Source of the DNA: Chloroflexota bacterium
GTDB taxonomy: Bacteria > Chloroflexota > Anaerolineae > UBA4142 > SHND01
Length of the DNA stretch: 64,000 bases
Assembly: GCA_004295045.1 (NCBI GenBank)
Contig: SHND01000011.1
Location: 1-64,000 of the forward strand
Direction: 5' to 3'
Below the pieces are notes generated by a model. That model saw only the letters and a program-made list of their open reading frames with translations, did not search any database and was not told where the DNA came from. Below, piece after piece: positions 32,684-42,129 of the stretch. Position 1 is the first letter of the stretch. The number at the start of each line of letters is the position of its first letter. The position numbers and the translations under genes are program-made.

Positions 32684-34861
32684 ATGCGGCGCTTTCTCTT
32701 TCAAGTCGTTGTTGACTTTATCGCACTCGTCATCGTCCTGTTCATCGTCACGATCTTGTCTGTCGCGACCGGCAGCAATGTTGATGCGACCACGCAGCTC
32801 GCCGGGCTGCAGTTTGCCGTTTCCGTCTTGCCGATTGTCGCCGGGTTTGCAGTCATTCTGACAACGGTGCACTGGTTCGTGCGTCCCGTACTGGTCATTC
32901 TATTTGGCGGCTGGGTGATTCGCTCGTTCGGTCTGTTTGTCGTCGTCCTCGACATCTTTTTGTTTTACTTTGCCATTTTTCTCAGCCCTGCCACCTTTCA
33001 GATTGCAGAGCCGCGTTGGATTTGGACAACGCTCGGCGCGCTTCTCTTTGACGTCATGAGTCTCATCGTCGGCACCCTCTTTGGCGTGAATCGTCCGCGT
33101 TTAGACATGACGCGCGCGAATGATGCCGTGTGGAAGCAATTGGAAAAATTGCCGAGCATGCGCCGCAGTTCGGTAAATGAAAATTTGCGCTTGCAAGAAG
33201 TGTACAACACATTTCTTTCGTACGGACTGGAAATTGGTTTGGCGGAAACGCCGGTGGGACGTTTTCGGCGCTCGGTCACCAAGTTGGTGTACGGCAAGCC
33301 GAATCCAATTGATGAGTTATCCACGCCCGGCAAAATTCGCACGATGCTCCAACAATTGGGCCCGACCTATGTAAAATTTGGACAAATGGCTTCTTCGCAA
33401 TCACAAACGCTGCCGCCCGATTGGGCAGCCGAATTGGCAAAATTACAAAGTGATGTGCCGCCCGTCCCATACGAACAAGCGCGCGAGGTCATCGTCAGCG
33501 AATTGGGCAAACCGCCCGAAGAACTCTTTGCGACGTTTGACGAAACGGCAATGGCAGCTGCATCCACCGCGCAGGTGCATCGCGCGACCCTGCGCGATGG
33601 CACACTGGTCGCCGTAAAAATTCAGCGACCCAATATCGTCGCGATGGTCAAGGCGGATTTGGGCATTTTGCAAGATGTTTCCAATGTCGCGGAAAATGTT
33701 AGCAGTTATGCGCGCGATTTGGATTTGTCCGGCATTCTTGCAGAATTTGCCGACGGCGTCATTCGCGAATTGGATTATCACAATGAAGCATATTATGCTA
33801 TGCGACTTGCAGATAACATGCAGTCCATTCAAGGCGTTCATGTCCCGACCGTGTATCCCGATTTGAGCGCGACGCGCGTGTTGACGATGGAATTTATCAA
33901 GGGCGTCAAAGTCAATAAACCGGGCGCGCTGGACAATCCGAACATTGACCGTCTTGCGGTGACGCGCACGTTCATGCGCGCGTTCATCAAACAAATTTTC
34001 ATTGACGGTTTTTTTCACGGCGATCCGCATCCGGGAAACATTTTTGTCAATCGCGACACCGGTGAATTGACCTATCTCGATTTAGGTCTTGTTGGCAGAC
34101 TCGACCAGACCAAGCGGCTCGATTTGATTGACCTGCTGGTGTCGTTCAGTCAAAACGATTCCGAAAGTATCGCCAATCTCGCGCTGCGCTTGTCCAAAAA
34201 AACACGTCCCGTGAACGTGAATCAATTCCGCGATAACATGGGCGAATTGTTGAATCAATACGTGCGCTATGCCGCGCACCCCAGTTTTGAGGCGATGATT
34301 TCGGAATTTTTCGGTTTGCTCCAGCGGTACGGCTTGCGGCTCGACAAGCAGTTTACGCTCGCCATCAAAGCGGTGGTGCAAAGCACCGCTGTCGTGGATG
34401 CGTTGGGCGGCGGCGTGGACTTTGTCCCGTTCGCAGTGCAAGAAATTCAAACGCTCGCGCTCGCCGAAATTACGCAGGATAAAGTCATCGGCACGGTCAA
34501 GCAGCAAGTGACGGCTGTCGGCAAGGAATTACTGCGCCGAGTTCCAAATCTGCAAGACGCGACAGTGTCGTGGCTCGACCAATATATGGCAGGCAAATTC
34601 GTCGTGCATGTGGACACGCGCGATTTATCCCAACATGTGGACAATCTGGACACGACCTTTACGCGCCTGACGGCGGGCTTGATTGTAACGGGCATGATTA
34701 TTGGCACGGCAGTTGTGACGAGTCAGATTTGGAATTTTCAAGCGACGGGCAACCTGCTGTATCCAATGCTTGCCGTCGCCGTTTTTATCATCCTGCTTTT
34801 GTTCGGCGCAGCGATGGTGTGGCGGATGCTGCGCCCACCGCGCAGACCGTATGTCGAGTGA
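32684..34861 (+). CDS. ABC1/UbiB-type atypical kinase with extra N-terminal membrane domain
   Basis: A protein of 725 residues. The first 145 hold about four hydrophobic helices ([59 protein letters not shown]), resembling the small holin-like/YvlD membrane family. A UbiB/ABC1 kinase-like domain follows: [20 protein letters not shown], the Ala-rich loop [23 protein letters not shown], then [14 protein letters not shown] and LDLGLVGRL, which supply catalytic Asp residues. Two C-terminal helices end the protein, as in UbiB. The family supports quinone or lipid metabolism. The fused N-terminal part is unusual. AGGAG precedes the ATG. Confidence 0.88.
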   Translation: MRRFLFQVVVDFIALVIVLFIVTILSVATGSNVDATTQLAGLQFAVSVLPIVAGFAVILTTVHWFVRPVLVILFGGWVIRSFGLFVVVLDIFLFYFAIFLSPATFQIAEPRWIWTTLGALLFDVMSLIVGTLFGVNRPRLDMTRANDAVWKQLEKLPSMRRSSVNENLRLQEVYNTFLSYGLEIGLAETPVGRFRRSVTKLVYGKPNPIDELSTPGKIRTMLQQLGPTYVKFGQMASSQSQTLPPDWAAELAKLQSDVPPVPYEQAREVIVSELGKPPEELFATFDETAMAAASTAQVHRATLRDGTLVAVKIQRPNIVAMVKADLGILQDVSNVAENVSSYARDLDLSGILAEFADGVIRELDYHNEAYYAMRLADNMQSIQGVHVPTVYPDLSATRVLTMEFIKGVKVNKPGALDNPNIDRLAVTRTFMRAFIKQIFIDGFFHGDPHPGNIFVNRDTGELTYLDLGLVGRLDQTKRLDLIDLLVSFSQNDSESIANLALRLSKKTRPVNVNQFRDNMGELLNQYVRYAAHPSFEAMISEFFGLLQRYGLRLDKQFTLAIKAVVQSTAVVDALGGGVDFVPFAVQEIQTLALAEITQDKVIGTVKQQVTAVGKELLRRVPNLQDATVSWLDQYMAGKFVVHVDTRDLSQHVDNLDTTFTRLTAGLIVTGMIIGTAVVTSQIWNFQATGNLLYPMLAVAVFIILLLFGAAMVWRMLRPPRRPYVE

Positions 34862-34871
34862 GAGAGAACAA

Positions 34872-36536
34872 ATGACCACCCCCGCACCCAAAGACTTTAT
34901 CCGTGAAGCTGTCATTCACGACAACGAAACAAAACGTTTCGATGGACGCGTCGTCACGCGCTTTCCGCCCGAACCGAACGGCTATTTGCATATCGGTCAC
35001 GCCAAAGCGATTTGCGTGGATTTTGGCATTGCACAAGAATTTGGCGGCTATTGCAATTTGCGTTTTGACGACACGAATCCGACCAAAGAAGAACAAGAAT
35101 ACGTGGACGCGATTCAAGAGGATATTCGCTGGCTTGGGTTTGAATGGCAGGGCGAAGCAAAATTCGCGTCCGATTATTTTGAACAGTTGTATCAGTGGGC
35201 GCAAGAACTGATTCAGCAAAACAGAGCGTACGTGGACGATTTGAGCATGGAAGAAATTCGCGCGTATCGCGGCACGCTCACCGAACCCGGACGCGAATCG
35301 CCATACCGCAAGCGCAGCATCGCGGAAAATTTAGATTTGTTCCGCAGAATGCGCGCGGGTGAATTTCCTGACGGTGCGCGTGTCTTGCGCGCAAAAATTG
35401 ATATGCAGTCGGGAAATTTGAATATGCGCGATCCCGTCATGTATCGCATTCGTCACGCCACGCATCATCGCACGGGCGACGCGTGGTGCATTTATCCAAT
35501 GTACGATTGGGCGCACGGACAATCCGATTCGATTGAGGGCGTGACGCACTCGCTCTGTTCGCTCGAATACGAAGACCATCGTCCGTTGTACGATTGGTAT
35601 TTGGACAATCTCGAAATTTACCATCCGCGCCAAATCGAATTTTCGCGTTTGAATCTCTCGCATACGGTAATGAGCAAACGCAAACTGCTGCAACTGGTGA
35701 ATGAAAATATCGTCGCGGGCTGGGACGACCCGCGCATGCCGACGCTTTCGGGTTTGCGACGACGCGGTTATACGCCCGCCTCCATCCGCGATTTCATCGA
35801 ACGCGTCGGCGTGACGAAAAATCAAAACTTGGTAGAAGTGGCGCTGCTCGAAGCGTGCATCCGCGAAGAATTGAACAAAACCGCGCCGCGCGTGTCCGGT
35901 GTTTTGAATCCGTTGAAAATTGTCATTGAAAATTATCCCGAAGGAAAAATCGAGGAACTCGAAGCGATAAACAATCCCGAAGACCCGAGCGCGGGTTCGC
36001 GCAAAATTCCGTTCACGCGCGAATTGTGGATCGAGCAATCCGATTTCATGGAAACCCCATCGAAAAAATATTTTCGCTTGGCGCCGGGCGCCGAAGTGCG
36101 TTTGCGTTGGGCGTACATTATCAAATGCGTCGGCGTTGTGAAAAACGAAAACGGCGAGGTAACGGAACTGCGCTGCACCTACGACCCCGCGACGTTGAAC
36201 GCGCAGCCCACCGACCGCAAAGTCAAAGGCACAATTCATTGGCTTGCCGCGCCACACGCGCTTGCCGCCGAGCTGCGTTTGTACGAAAATTTATTTCCGA
36301 TGCCAAAACCGGACGAAGCGGACGATTGGAAAGAAAACATCAATCCCCATTCGCTTCAAATAGTGAATGGTTTTGTCGAGCCATCGCTGGCGCACGCGGA
36401 AACGGGCGCGCGTTATCAATTCGAGCGTAACGGCTATTTCGTCGTTGATCCAGATTCGACGCGCGAACGTTTGGTATTTAATCGGACGGTGACGCTAAAG
36501 GATACGTGGGGCAAGATTGAAAAGCAGGAATCATAA
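34872..36536 (+). CDS. glnS: Glutamine--tRNA ligase
   Basis: A protein of 554 residues from the ATG at 34872, ten bases after the ABC1 gene; GAGAGA is the ribosome site. It is a class I synthetase with HIGH at residues 40-43 ([15 protein letters not shown]) and KMSKS-type [26 protein letters not shown] and [20 protein letters not shown] are signature segments of the GlnRS branch. The C-terminal beta-barrels read the anticodon. GlnRS charges tRNA-Gln directly, as an alternative to GatCAB; it entered bacteria by transfer from eukaryotes, so its presence beside gltX and in the same window as tRNA-Gln(CTG) is informative. Confidence 0.97.
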   Translation: MTTPAPKDFIREAVIHDNETKRFDGRVVTRFPPEPNGYLHIGHAKAICVDFGIAQEFGGYCNLRFDDTNPTKEEQEYVDAIQEDIRWLGFEWQGEAKFASDYFEQLYQWAQELIQQNRAYVDDLSMEEIRAYRGTLTEPGRESPYRKRSIAENLDLFRRMRAGEFPDGARVLRAKIDMQSGNLNMRDPVMYRIRHATHHRTGDAWCIYPMYDWAHGQSDSIEGVTHSLCSLEYEDHRPLYDWYLDNLEIYHPRQIEFSRLNLSHTVMSKRKLLQLVNENIVAGWDDPRMPTLSGLRRRGYTPASIRDFIERVGVTKNQNLVEVALLEACIREELNKTAPRVSGVLNPLKIVIENYPEGKIEELEAINNPEDPSAGSRKIPFTRELWIEQSDFMETPSKKYFRLAPGAEVRLRWAYIIKCVGVVKNENGEVTELRCTYDPATLNAQPTDRKVKGTIHWLAAPHALAAELRLYENLFPMPKPDEADDWKENINPHSLQIVNGFVEPSLAHAETGARYQFERNGYFVVDPDSTRERLVFNRTVTLKDTWGKIEKQES

Positions 36537-36581
36537 AAATTTCAAACCCGTCCTGAATCGGACGGGTTTGAAATTTTTATG
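36532..36581. terminator. Terminator overlapping the glnS stop codon
   Basis: A perfect 22-bp inverted repeat (36532-36553 with 36560-36581) with a 6-nt loop, A-rich at its left end and T5 at its right end. It contains the glnS TAA stop in its left arm. Confidence 0.88.
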
Positions 36582-36630
36582 ATAATGTCTCCCCATTCGC
36601 CTTTCCGTATCTTTTTCGGTATGATGCGTT

Positions 36631-36674
36631 CCCCTCTCCTGAAAATTTCAGTACTGAAATTTTCAGGAGAGGGG
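36631..36674. repeat. Perfect 44-bp palindrome upstream of ldh
   Basis: CCCCTCTCCTGAAAATTTCA followed by GT is mirrored exactly by its complement, with no loop (centre between 36652 and 36653). The right flank reads GGAGAGGGG then TTAGGGGTGAGG, which gives the GAGG ribosome site for the ldh ATG at 36690. The style resembles dispersed REP/MITE-like palindromes, but no second copy was seen here. Confidence 0.85.
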
Positions 36675-36689
36675 TTAGGGGTGAGGTGT

Positions 36690-37634
36690 ATGAAAATCGG
36701 AATTGTTGGCAGCGGCTTTGTGGGCGCGACGGCGGCGTACGCGCTTGTCATGCGCGGCGTCGGACGCGAAATTATTTTGGTGGACGCGAACAAACAGCGC
36801 GCGGCGGCGGAAGCGGACGACATCGCGCACGCGGTGCCGTTTGCGAACGCGCTCGAGGTGCATGATGGCGAGTACGCGGATTTACAAGGCGCGCGCGTCG
36901 TCATTCTCGCGGCGGGCGCGAATCAAAAACCGGGCGAAACGCGTTTGCAATTGTTGGAACGCAACGCGAAAATTTTCGGCGAAATTATTCCACGAGTGTT
37001 GGAATACGCGCCCGATGCGCGCATCGTCGTCGCGACGAATCCGGTGGATGTAATGACGCATCTCGCCGCGCACTTTGCCAAACAGCGCGGCGTCTCCGAC
37101 GCGCGCGTCATTGGTTCAGGCACCACGCTTGACACGGCGCGTTTTCGGCTGCTGCTCGCTCGGCACGTGGGCATTGATACGCCGCACATTCACGCGCACG
37201 TCATTGGCGAACACGGCGATTCCGAAGTATTGACGTGGTCGGTGGCAACGGTCGCCGGTTTTCCGCTCGAACAATTTTGCGAATCGCACAGCATCGCGCT
37301 CGATGATGCCATTCGCGCGGACATTGATACGCGCGTGCGGCGCGCCGCGTATCACATCATCAACGGCAAAGGCGCGACGTATTACGGCATCGGCAGCGCG
37401 TTGGCGCGCATCACGCAGGCGATTCTCAATGACCAACGCGCGATTCTGACCGTGTGTTCGCATCACGAAAATATTGCGGGCGTAAAGGATGTTACGTTGT
37501 CCTTGCCACAGCTCGTCGGCGGTGACGGCATTTTAGATACCTACATGCCGCCGTTGAATGATAGCGAAATGAACGCGTTACAAAAAAGCGCGCAGGTGAT
37601 TCGCGGCGCGATTGACGGATTGAATTTATCGTAG
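36690..37634 (+). CDS. ldh: L-lactate dehydrogenase
   Basis: A protein of 314 residues from the ATG at 36690; the frame is open upstream from 36579 through the palindrome. NAD-binding motif [16 protein letters not shown] at 4-19; substrate loop [10 protein letters not shown] with Gln79 (Gln102 in dogfish numbering), which favours lactate over malate, where Arg is found; Arg85; NPVDVMTH; catalytic Asp148, Arg151 and His175 (GEHGDSEV). It converts pyruvate and NADH to lactate. Its stop codon lies in the left arm of the inverted repeat at 37631-37702 and a palindrome lies at its 5' side, so the gene is framed by dispersed repeats. Confidence 0.93.
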   Translation: MKIGIVGSGFVGATAAYALVMRGVGREIILVDANKQRAAAEADDIAHAVPFANALEVHDGEYADLQGARVVILAAGANQKPGETRLQLLERNAKIFGEIIPRVLEYAPDARIVVATNPVDVMTHLAAHFAKQRGVSDARVIGSGTTLDTARFRLLLARHVGIDTPHIHAHVIGEHGDSEVLTWSVATVAGFPLEQFCESHSIALDDAIRADIDTRVRRAAYHIINGKGATYYGIGSALARITQAILNDQRAILTVCSHHENIAGVKDVTLSLPQLVGGDGILDTYMPPLNDSEMNALQKSAQVIRGAIDGLNLS

Positions 37635-37702
37635 GGGCGAAGCATTGACAGAAGCAAACGCGAATCGAGTCACTTGCGCGAATGTCAATGCTTCGCCCCT
37701 AC
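37631..37702. repeat. 20-bp inverted repeat with 32-nt centre between ldh and aldo/keto reductase genes
   Basis: GTAGGGGCGAAGCATTGACA at 37631-37650 is exactly complementary to 37683-37702. The left arm contains the ldh TAG stop; the right arm lies just before the next gene's ATG at 37712. No T run follows. It looks like a dispersed, non-autonomous repeat rather than a standard terminator. Confidence 0.85.
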
Positions 37703-37711
37703 CCAAAATGG

Positions 37712-38674
37712 ATGAAACAAATCGAATTGGGCAAAAGCGGCGTGCAAGTTTCCCCACTCGGCATCGGGACGTGGGCGTGGGGCGATAACTTGTATTGGGG
37801 TTATGGCAAGGGCTATGGCGAAAACGATTTGCAACTGGCGTTTGATGAAACGCTGCGCGCGGGAATTGATTTCCTTGATACGGCGGAAATCTATGGCTTT
37901 GGCAAGTCGGAAAAATTTATCGGCGAATTCCTGCGCGTCGCCGCGCAACGGGATGGCTCAAGCATCCGCGACACTGTACATATCGCAACAAAATTCGCGT
38001 GCCTGCCGTATCGTGTCTCGAAAGGATTTTTACTGCGCGCGCTGCGCGGCAGTTTGAAACGGCTTGGCGTATCGCAAGTTGATTTGTATCAAATTCATTG
38101 GAACTTTGCCGCCATGTCTATCGAGACAATGATGGATGCAATGGCGGAAGCGGTTGAAAAAAAATTAACGCGCGCCGTTGGCGTTTCCAATTACAACGTG
38201 GAACAAGTGCGCCGCGCGCACAAACGCCTCGCGCAGCACAACATTCCGCTCGCGTCGAATCAAATCGAATACAATTTGTTGCAGCGCGGCGCCGAGTTTA
38301 ACGGCATGACGGAGCTGTGCCGCGAATTGAATGTCACCATTATCGCGTACAGTCCATTGAAATACGGCGTCCTGACGGGCAAGTATTCGCCGACCAACCC
38401 GCTCCCCGGCGCGCGCGGCAGACAATTCAGCGTCGCGTATCTGACGCAGATTGAGCCGTTCATGGTGGAATTGAAAAAGGTCGCTCAAAAATATGACAAG
38501 AGTATTCCACAAGTTGCCATCAACTGGGTCATGCAGCGCGGCGCAATCCCGATTCCCGGCGCGAAAAATTTGAAACAAGCACAAGAGAACGCGGGCGCGC
38601 TCGGCTGGAATTTGGCGCGCGAGGATGTGGAATTTTTGAATGAAATGAGTACGCGCGTTCACACCGCGCGGTAA
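37712..38674 (+). CDS. Aldo/keto reductase
   Basis: A protein of 321 residues from the ATG at 37712; the ATG at 37682 falls in the inverted repeat and is rejected. The AKR catalytic tetrad is visible: Asp56 and Tyr61 (DTAEIYGFG), Lys94 (ATKFA) and His129 (LYQIHW). VGVSNYN and the C-terminal AIPIPGAKNLKQAQENAGAL bind NADP(H). The closest known types are plastidic-like and YajO/GSP69-type AKRs acting on a broad range of aldehydes; the real substrate is unknown. No Shine-Dalgarno sequence is seen. Confidence 0.92.
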   Translation: MKQIELGKSGVQVSPLGIGTWAWGDNLYWGYGKGYGENDLQLAFDETLRAGIDFLDTAEIYGFGKSEKFIGEFLRVAAQRDGSSIRDTVHIATKFACLPYRVSKGFLLRALRGSLKRLGVSQVDLYQIHWNFAAMSIETMMDAMAEAVEKKLTRAVGVSNYNVEQVRRAHKRLAQHNIPLASNQIEYNLLQRGAEFNGMTELCRELNVTIIAYSPLKYGVLTGKYSPTNPLPGARGRQFSVAYLTQIEPFMVELKKVAQKYDKSIPQVAINWVMQRGAIPIPGAKNLKQAQENAGALGWNLAREDVEFLNEMSTRVHTAR

Positions 38675-38710
38675 GAGAACCTACAATGAACTGACTAAAG
38701 GTTGTAGCCG

Positions 38711-39472
38711 ATGAACCGAAAACGAATCTTGCTTGGGGTTGGAATTGTGCTGCTCGCGCTCGCATTGTTGGGCGCGGGCGCATTTGTGTATTGGGCAAAC
38801 GATTCCGCGCCGCCGATGCCCGAAGCATTGGCAGCGTTGAAATCCGACGAGTTTGTACAATTCAGCGACCAAAACGGTTGGCTCGTATTTCGACCCGTCA
38901 GTCAAGGTGATACCCTCCTCAAGCCATTGAACACCGGTTTTATCCTTTATCCCGGCGGCAGAGTGGACTATCGCGCATACGCGCCGCTGGCGCGCGAGAT
39001 TGCGGCGCACGGCTATCTTGTCGTTGTGCCGCCAATGCCATTGAATCTCGCGCTCTTGAATGTGAACGCGGCTGCCCAAGTCATGCAAACATTTCCAGAA
39101 ATCAAACACTGGGCAGTTGGCGGACATTCGCTCGGCGGCGTCGCGGCATCAATCTTTGCTAACCACAATTCGCAACAGGCGGCGGGGCTCGCGCTGTATG
39201 CGTCGTATCCATCGGAAAATATTCAAACCTATCCCGGAGCGGTCACTTTGATTTTTGGAACAAATGACGGCTTGGCAACGCCGCAGAAAATTCAAGCGGC
39301 GAAGACGAATCTTTCACCGCAAACGCTGTACGTGCCAATTGACGGCGGGAATCATTCGCAATTTGGATGGTACGGTCTGCAAGCGAATGATAATCCCGCA
39401 GCGATTTCACGTGACGAACAACAAGCGCAAATTGTAGACGCGACGGTAAATATGTTGCAGACGTTACGCTAA
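38711..39472 (+). CDS. Membrane-anchored alpha/beta hydrolase
   Basis: A protein of 253 residues. One N-terminal membrane helix (about 5-28) acts as anchor or uncleaved signal. The alpha/beta-hydrolase core has the nucleophile elbow GGHSLGG (Ser140), Asp186 in FGTNDGLAT and His215 in DGGNHSQFGW, a complete triad. This dienelactone-hydrolase-like branch is often annotated as Abhydrolase_5. The substrate is unknown. A TACAAT at 38682-38687 and AAAGG before the ATG suggest its own short transcript. Confidence 0.85.
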   Translation: MNRKRILLGVGIVLLALALLGAGAFVYWANDSAPPMPEALAALKSDEFVQFSDQNGWLVFRPVSQGDTLLKPLNTGFILYPGGRVDYRAYAPLAREIAAHGYLVVVPPMPLNLALLNVNAAAQVMQTFPEIKHWAVGGHSLGGVAASIFANHNSQQAAGLALYASYPSENIQTYPGAVTLIFGTNDGLATPQKIQAAKTNLSPQTLYVPIDGGNHSQFGWYGLQANDNPAAISRDEQQAQIVDATVNMLQTLR

Positions 39473-39513
39473 CCGGAAATTCTTTTGCGAGTTAGAGACA
39501 GGACGTATCTTGA

Positions 39514-40851
39514 ATGGAACTGAACTTGGAAAATTTTCATGTCGCCGTTATCGGCGCCGGACCCGCCGGATTGTATGGCGCGCAAGAGTTGGCAAAAGCG
39601 GGCGCGCAAGTCGCGCTTTTCAATCGTGACATCAAACCGGGCGGACTCGCCGAATACGGAATTTATCCCGCCAAGCACAAAATGAAAGAGGGGCTGCGCG
39701 CGCAGTTTGAAAAAATTCTCGCGCTGCCGAACATTGAATATCTTGGAAACGTGACGATTGGAAACAACGGCGCGCTGTCATTGCAAGAGTTGTTTGATTT
39801 CGGATTCGACGCGGTGTTGGTTACGGTCGGCGCGCAAGGAACAAAATGGCTCGACCTGCCGGGCGAACAGTTGCGCGGCGTCTATCACGCCAAAGACTTG
39901 GTCTATTACTATAACAAGCTGCCGCCATTCAGTACCGGACAATTCGAGATTGGAAAAAATATCGTCATTATCGGCGTGGGCAATGTAATGATGGACATGG
40001 CGCATTGGCTCGTGCGCGAACTTCAAGTGGACACAGTGACCGCGATTGCGCGACGTGGACCGGCGGAAGTGAAATTTGATAAAAAAGAATTCGAGACGGT
40101 CGGCGCGAACGTAGATTTGGTCGCGCTGGATGCAGAAATCGAACGCTGCGCGCCGTTCATGCGCGCGGTCGGTGAAAACCCTGAGCAAGCGCGTCAACAA
40201 ATTTTGGCTGGGTTGCCGCGCGCGCTGCCGCCGGTTTCCAGCACGCGTCTTTTGTTTCAATTTCTCGCGTCACCTCGAGAAATCTGCGGCAACGAACAGC
40301 AGCGCGTTGTTTCTCTGCAAGTGGAAGAGGACAAGTTAGAATTGGTGAATGGCGCAATCAAAGCGCGCGGTTTGGGCACCTTCCGCGAAATTCCATGCGA
40401 CACGGTGATTTTTGCAATCGGCGACTCGATTGACCCGCAGTTTGGTTTGCCCATCGCGAGCGGCGAATTTGTGCATGCTCCTGCCCCGCGCTTTCCCATA
40501 GATGGCATTTCGCACGAGGTGTACGATCCGCAAACTGAACGACCTTTGACAGGCGTATTTTTGGCGGGCTGGGCGCGTCAAGCGAGCACCGGACTGGTCG
40601 GCGTCGCGCGCAAAGATGGAACGAACGGCGCGCGCGCTGTTGTCGAATATCTCAAAACGTTGCCGGCGCCGCGTCCTCTTCACGAAACCGCCTTGCGCGC
40701 GAAATTGCAAGAACGCGGCGGCGAATTGATCACCCAGAACGATTTGAAAAAATTGGCTCGAGCCGAACAAGCGGAAGCAAAATTGCGCGGGTTGTCCGAA
40801 TTCAAATTCGCGACAAATCAAGAAATGTTGGACGCGGTGCGTCCAACATAA
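39514..40851 (+). CDS. FprA-like ferredoxin/adrenodoxin-NADP+ reductase
   Basis: A protein of 445 residues. The FAD-binding Rossmann motif is VIGAGPAGLYGAQELAKAG (residues 12-30), then GGLAEYGIYPAKHKMKEGL, characteristic of the adrenodoxin reductase/GltD family. A second nucleotide site, VIIGVGNVMMDMAHWLVREL, binds NADP(H). GVFLAGWARQASTGLVGVAR near the C terminus contacts the flavin. The usual GNVAxDxxR is slightly altered. Size and motifs match mycobacterial FprA, which moves electrons from NADPH to small ferredoxins. No ferredoxin gene is adjacent. Confidence 0.9.
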   Translation: MELNLENFHVAVIGAGPAGLYGAQELAKAGAQVALFNRDIKPGGLAEYGIYPAKHKMKEGLRAQFEKILALPNIEYLGNVTIGNNGALSLQELFDFGFDAVLVTVGAQGTKWLDLPGEQLRGVYHAKDLVYYYNKLPPFSTGQFEIGKNIVIIGVGNVMMDMAHWLVRELQVDTVTAIARRGPAEVKFDKKEFETVGANVDLVALDAEIERCAPFMRAVGENPEQARQQILAGLPRALPPVSSTRLLFQFLASPREICGNEQQRVVSLQVEEDKLELVNGAIKARGLGTFREIPCDTVIFAIGDSIDPQFGLPIASGEFVHAPAPRFPIDGISHEVYDPQTERPLTGVFLAGWARQASTGLVGVARKDGTNGARAVVEYLKTLPAPRPLHETALRAKLQERGGELITQNDLKKLARAEQAEAKLRGLSEFKFATNQEMLDAVRPT

Positions 40852-40897
40852 ACGGGATAGTCACGGACGCGGCTTGTGTGACGATCCCGTTTTTTTG
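40850..40897 (+). terminator. Intrinsic terminator after the FprA-like gene
   Basis: AACGGGAT-GTCA pairs with TGAC-ATCCCGTT (one bulge each side) around a loop of about 16 nt, followed by T7. It begins at the stop codon. Confidence 0.85.
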
Positions 40898-40915
40898 TTT
40901 TGTACTTTTGTCGTT

Positions 40916-40921
40916 TATACT
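40916..40921 (+). promoter_or_regulatory. -10 box (TATACT) for the exopolysaccharide operon
   Basis: TATACT at 40916-40921 gives +1 near 40928, three bases before the ATG at 40931. A TTGTTT lies 15 bases upstream of the -10. Confidence 0.5.
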
Positions 40922-40930
40922 CACCGTTCG

Positions 40931-42097
40931 ATGCGCGTTGGTATTGATCTTGCACCATTATTTTATGGCAACCGCACGCGCGGAATTGGAACGTACGCGG
41001 AAAATCTTGTCGCGGCATTGGCAGCACAAGATACGACGAATGAATATGTGCTGTTTGTCCCGCGCGGCGCGCCCGACAACTACACACTGCCTCTTTCCCT
41101 GCCGCAAAATTTTTCTCTCGCCGCGCTTGCCACACCTCCACTGGGACGCGCCACAGCGCTCGCATCGCATCAACTGATTTTGCCCTGGCAAGCGCGCGCT
41201 CTGCGACTCGATCTACTTCACTCGCTTGCCGTGCCGTTCAATCCATCTCACCCCGCCGTTGCCTATTGGCAGCGCGTGCCAACAATCGTCACGCTGTTCG
41301 ATGTGATGCCGCTGCGATTTGGCAAAGAGGTGCTGAAACATACACGTTATCAGCGTTTTTATGATTTTCAATTAAAGGCGTGCCGCCGCGCCGCGCATCT
41401 CATTACCGCGTCGCACACAAGCGCGCGCGATCTGGTTCAACGCGCGCTCGCGCCGCGCGAAAAAATTACCGTGATCCCTCTCGCCGCGCCGCCTTTGGAA
41501 TTGAATGGAGCTGCTTCCGATGATGTGCAAGCGCTCGTCAACACGACACCATTTTTACTGCACGTGGGCGGAAATGAACTGCAAAAAAATCAGGAAACCG
41601 TTTTGCGCGCCTTTGGAATTTTGTGCCGCAATCCTGCCTTCAAGCACAATCTTGTTTTAGCGGGACAGCATCATTTGCCCGACGCGCTCGCGCTCGAACA
41701 ATCCACGCGCGCAGCACTGCGCATCGTGCGCGTGCTGAACGCCACGCGCGCAGATTTGGATGCGTTGTATGCGCACTGCGACGCGTTTCTTTTTCCCTCC
41801 ACCGCCGAAGGTTTTGGTTTGCCAATTTTAGAAGCGATGCGTGCGGGCGCGCCGGTGATTACATCCAATGTTTCTGCCTTGCCCGAAGTGGCGGGCGACG
41901 CCGCCCTCTTGATCGAGCCGCGCGATGCCAATGCATTGGCGAACGCCGTGCGCCGCGTTTTGGGGGATGAAGGCGTGCGCGTGAAATTGACGGAAGCGGG
42001 GGAACGCCGCGCGCAAGAATTTTCATGGGCGCGGACCGCAGAGGAAACGCGCGCAGTGTATGAACGCGTTTTTCGTGAAACCAAAAAAGCTTTATAA
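40931..42097 (+). CDS. GT4 family glycosyltransferase
   Basis: A protein of 388 residues, first gene of the exopolysaccharide operon. The N-terminal GT-B domain opens with MRVGIDLAPLFYGNRTRGIG and the C-terminal one has FLLHVGGNELQKNQETVLRA and the E-x7-E motif EGFGLPILEAM, with TSNVSALPEVAGDAALLIEP after it. This is the pattern of retaining GT4 enzymes of the WbaZ/mannosyltransferase type. No N-terminal membrane helix is seen. Donor and acceptor cannot be told. The frame is open to 40874, but that lies in the terminator. Confidence 0.9.
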   Translation: MRVGIDLAPLFYGNRTRGIGTYAENLVAALAAQDTTNEYVLFVPRGAPDNYTLPLSLPQNFSLAALATPPLGRATALASHQLILPWQARALRLDLLHSLAVPFNPSHPAVAYWQRVPTIVTLFDVMPLRFGKEVLKHTRYQRFYDFQLKACRRAAHLITASHTSARDLVQRALAPREKITVIPLAAPPLELNGAASDDVQALVNTTPFLLHVGGNELQKNQETVLRAFGILCRNPAFKHNLVLAGQHHLPDALALEQSTRAALRIVRVLNATRADLDALYAHCDAFLFPSTAEGFGLPILEAMRAGAPVITSNVSALPEVAGDAALLIEPRDANALANAVRRVLGDEGVRVKLTEAGERRAQEFSWARTAEETRAVYERVFRETKKAL

Positions 42098-42129
42098 GCA
42101 AGATCGCGTATTTTACAGAAAAATTTTTT

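Noticed and set aside
35331..36257. A 308-residue open frame on the minus strand
   Set aside because: Antisense to glnS, which has all synthetase motifs.
36631..37702. Insertion sequence carrying ldh
   Set aside because: The two flanking repeats have different sequences and there is no transposase, so they are not the ends of one element.
40874..40930. Upstream extension of the first exopolysaccharide glycosyltransferase
   Set aside because: It would begin in the terminator of the preceding gene, and the GT4 fold starts naturally at the ATG 40931.
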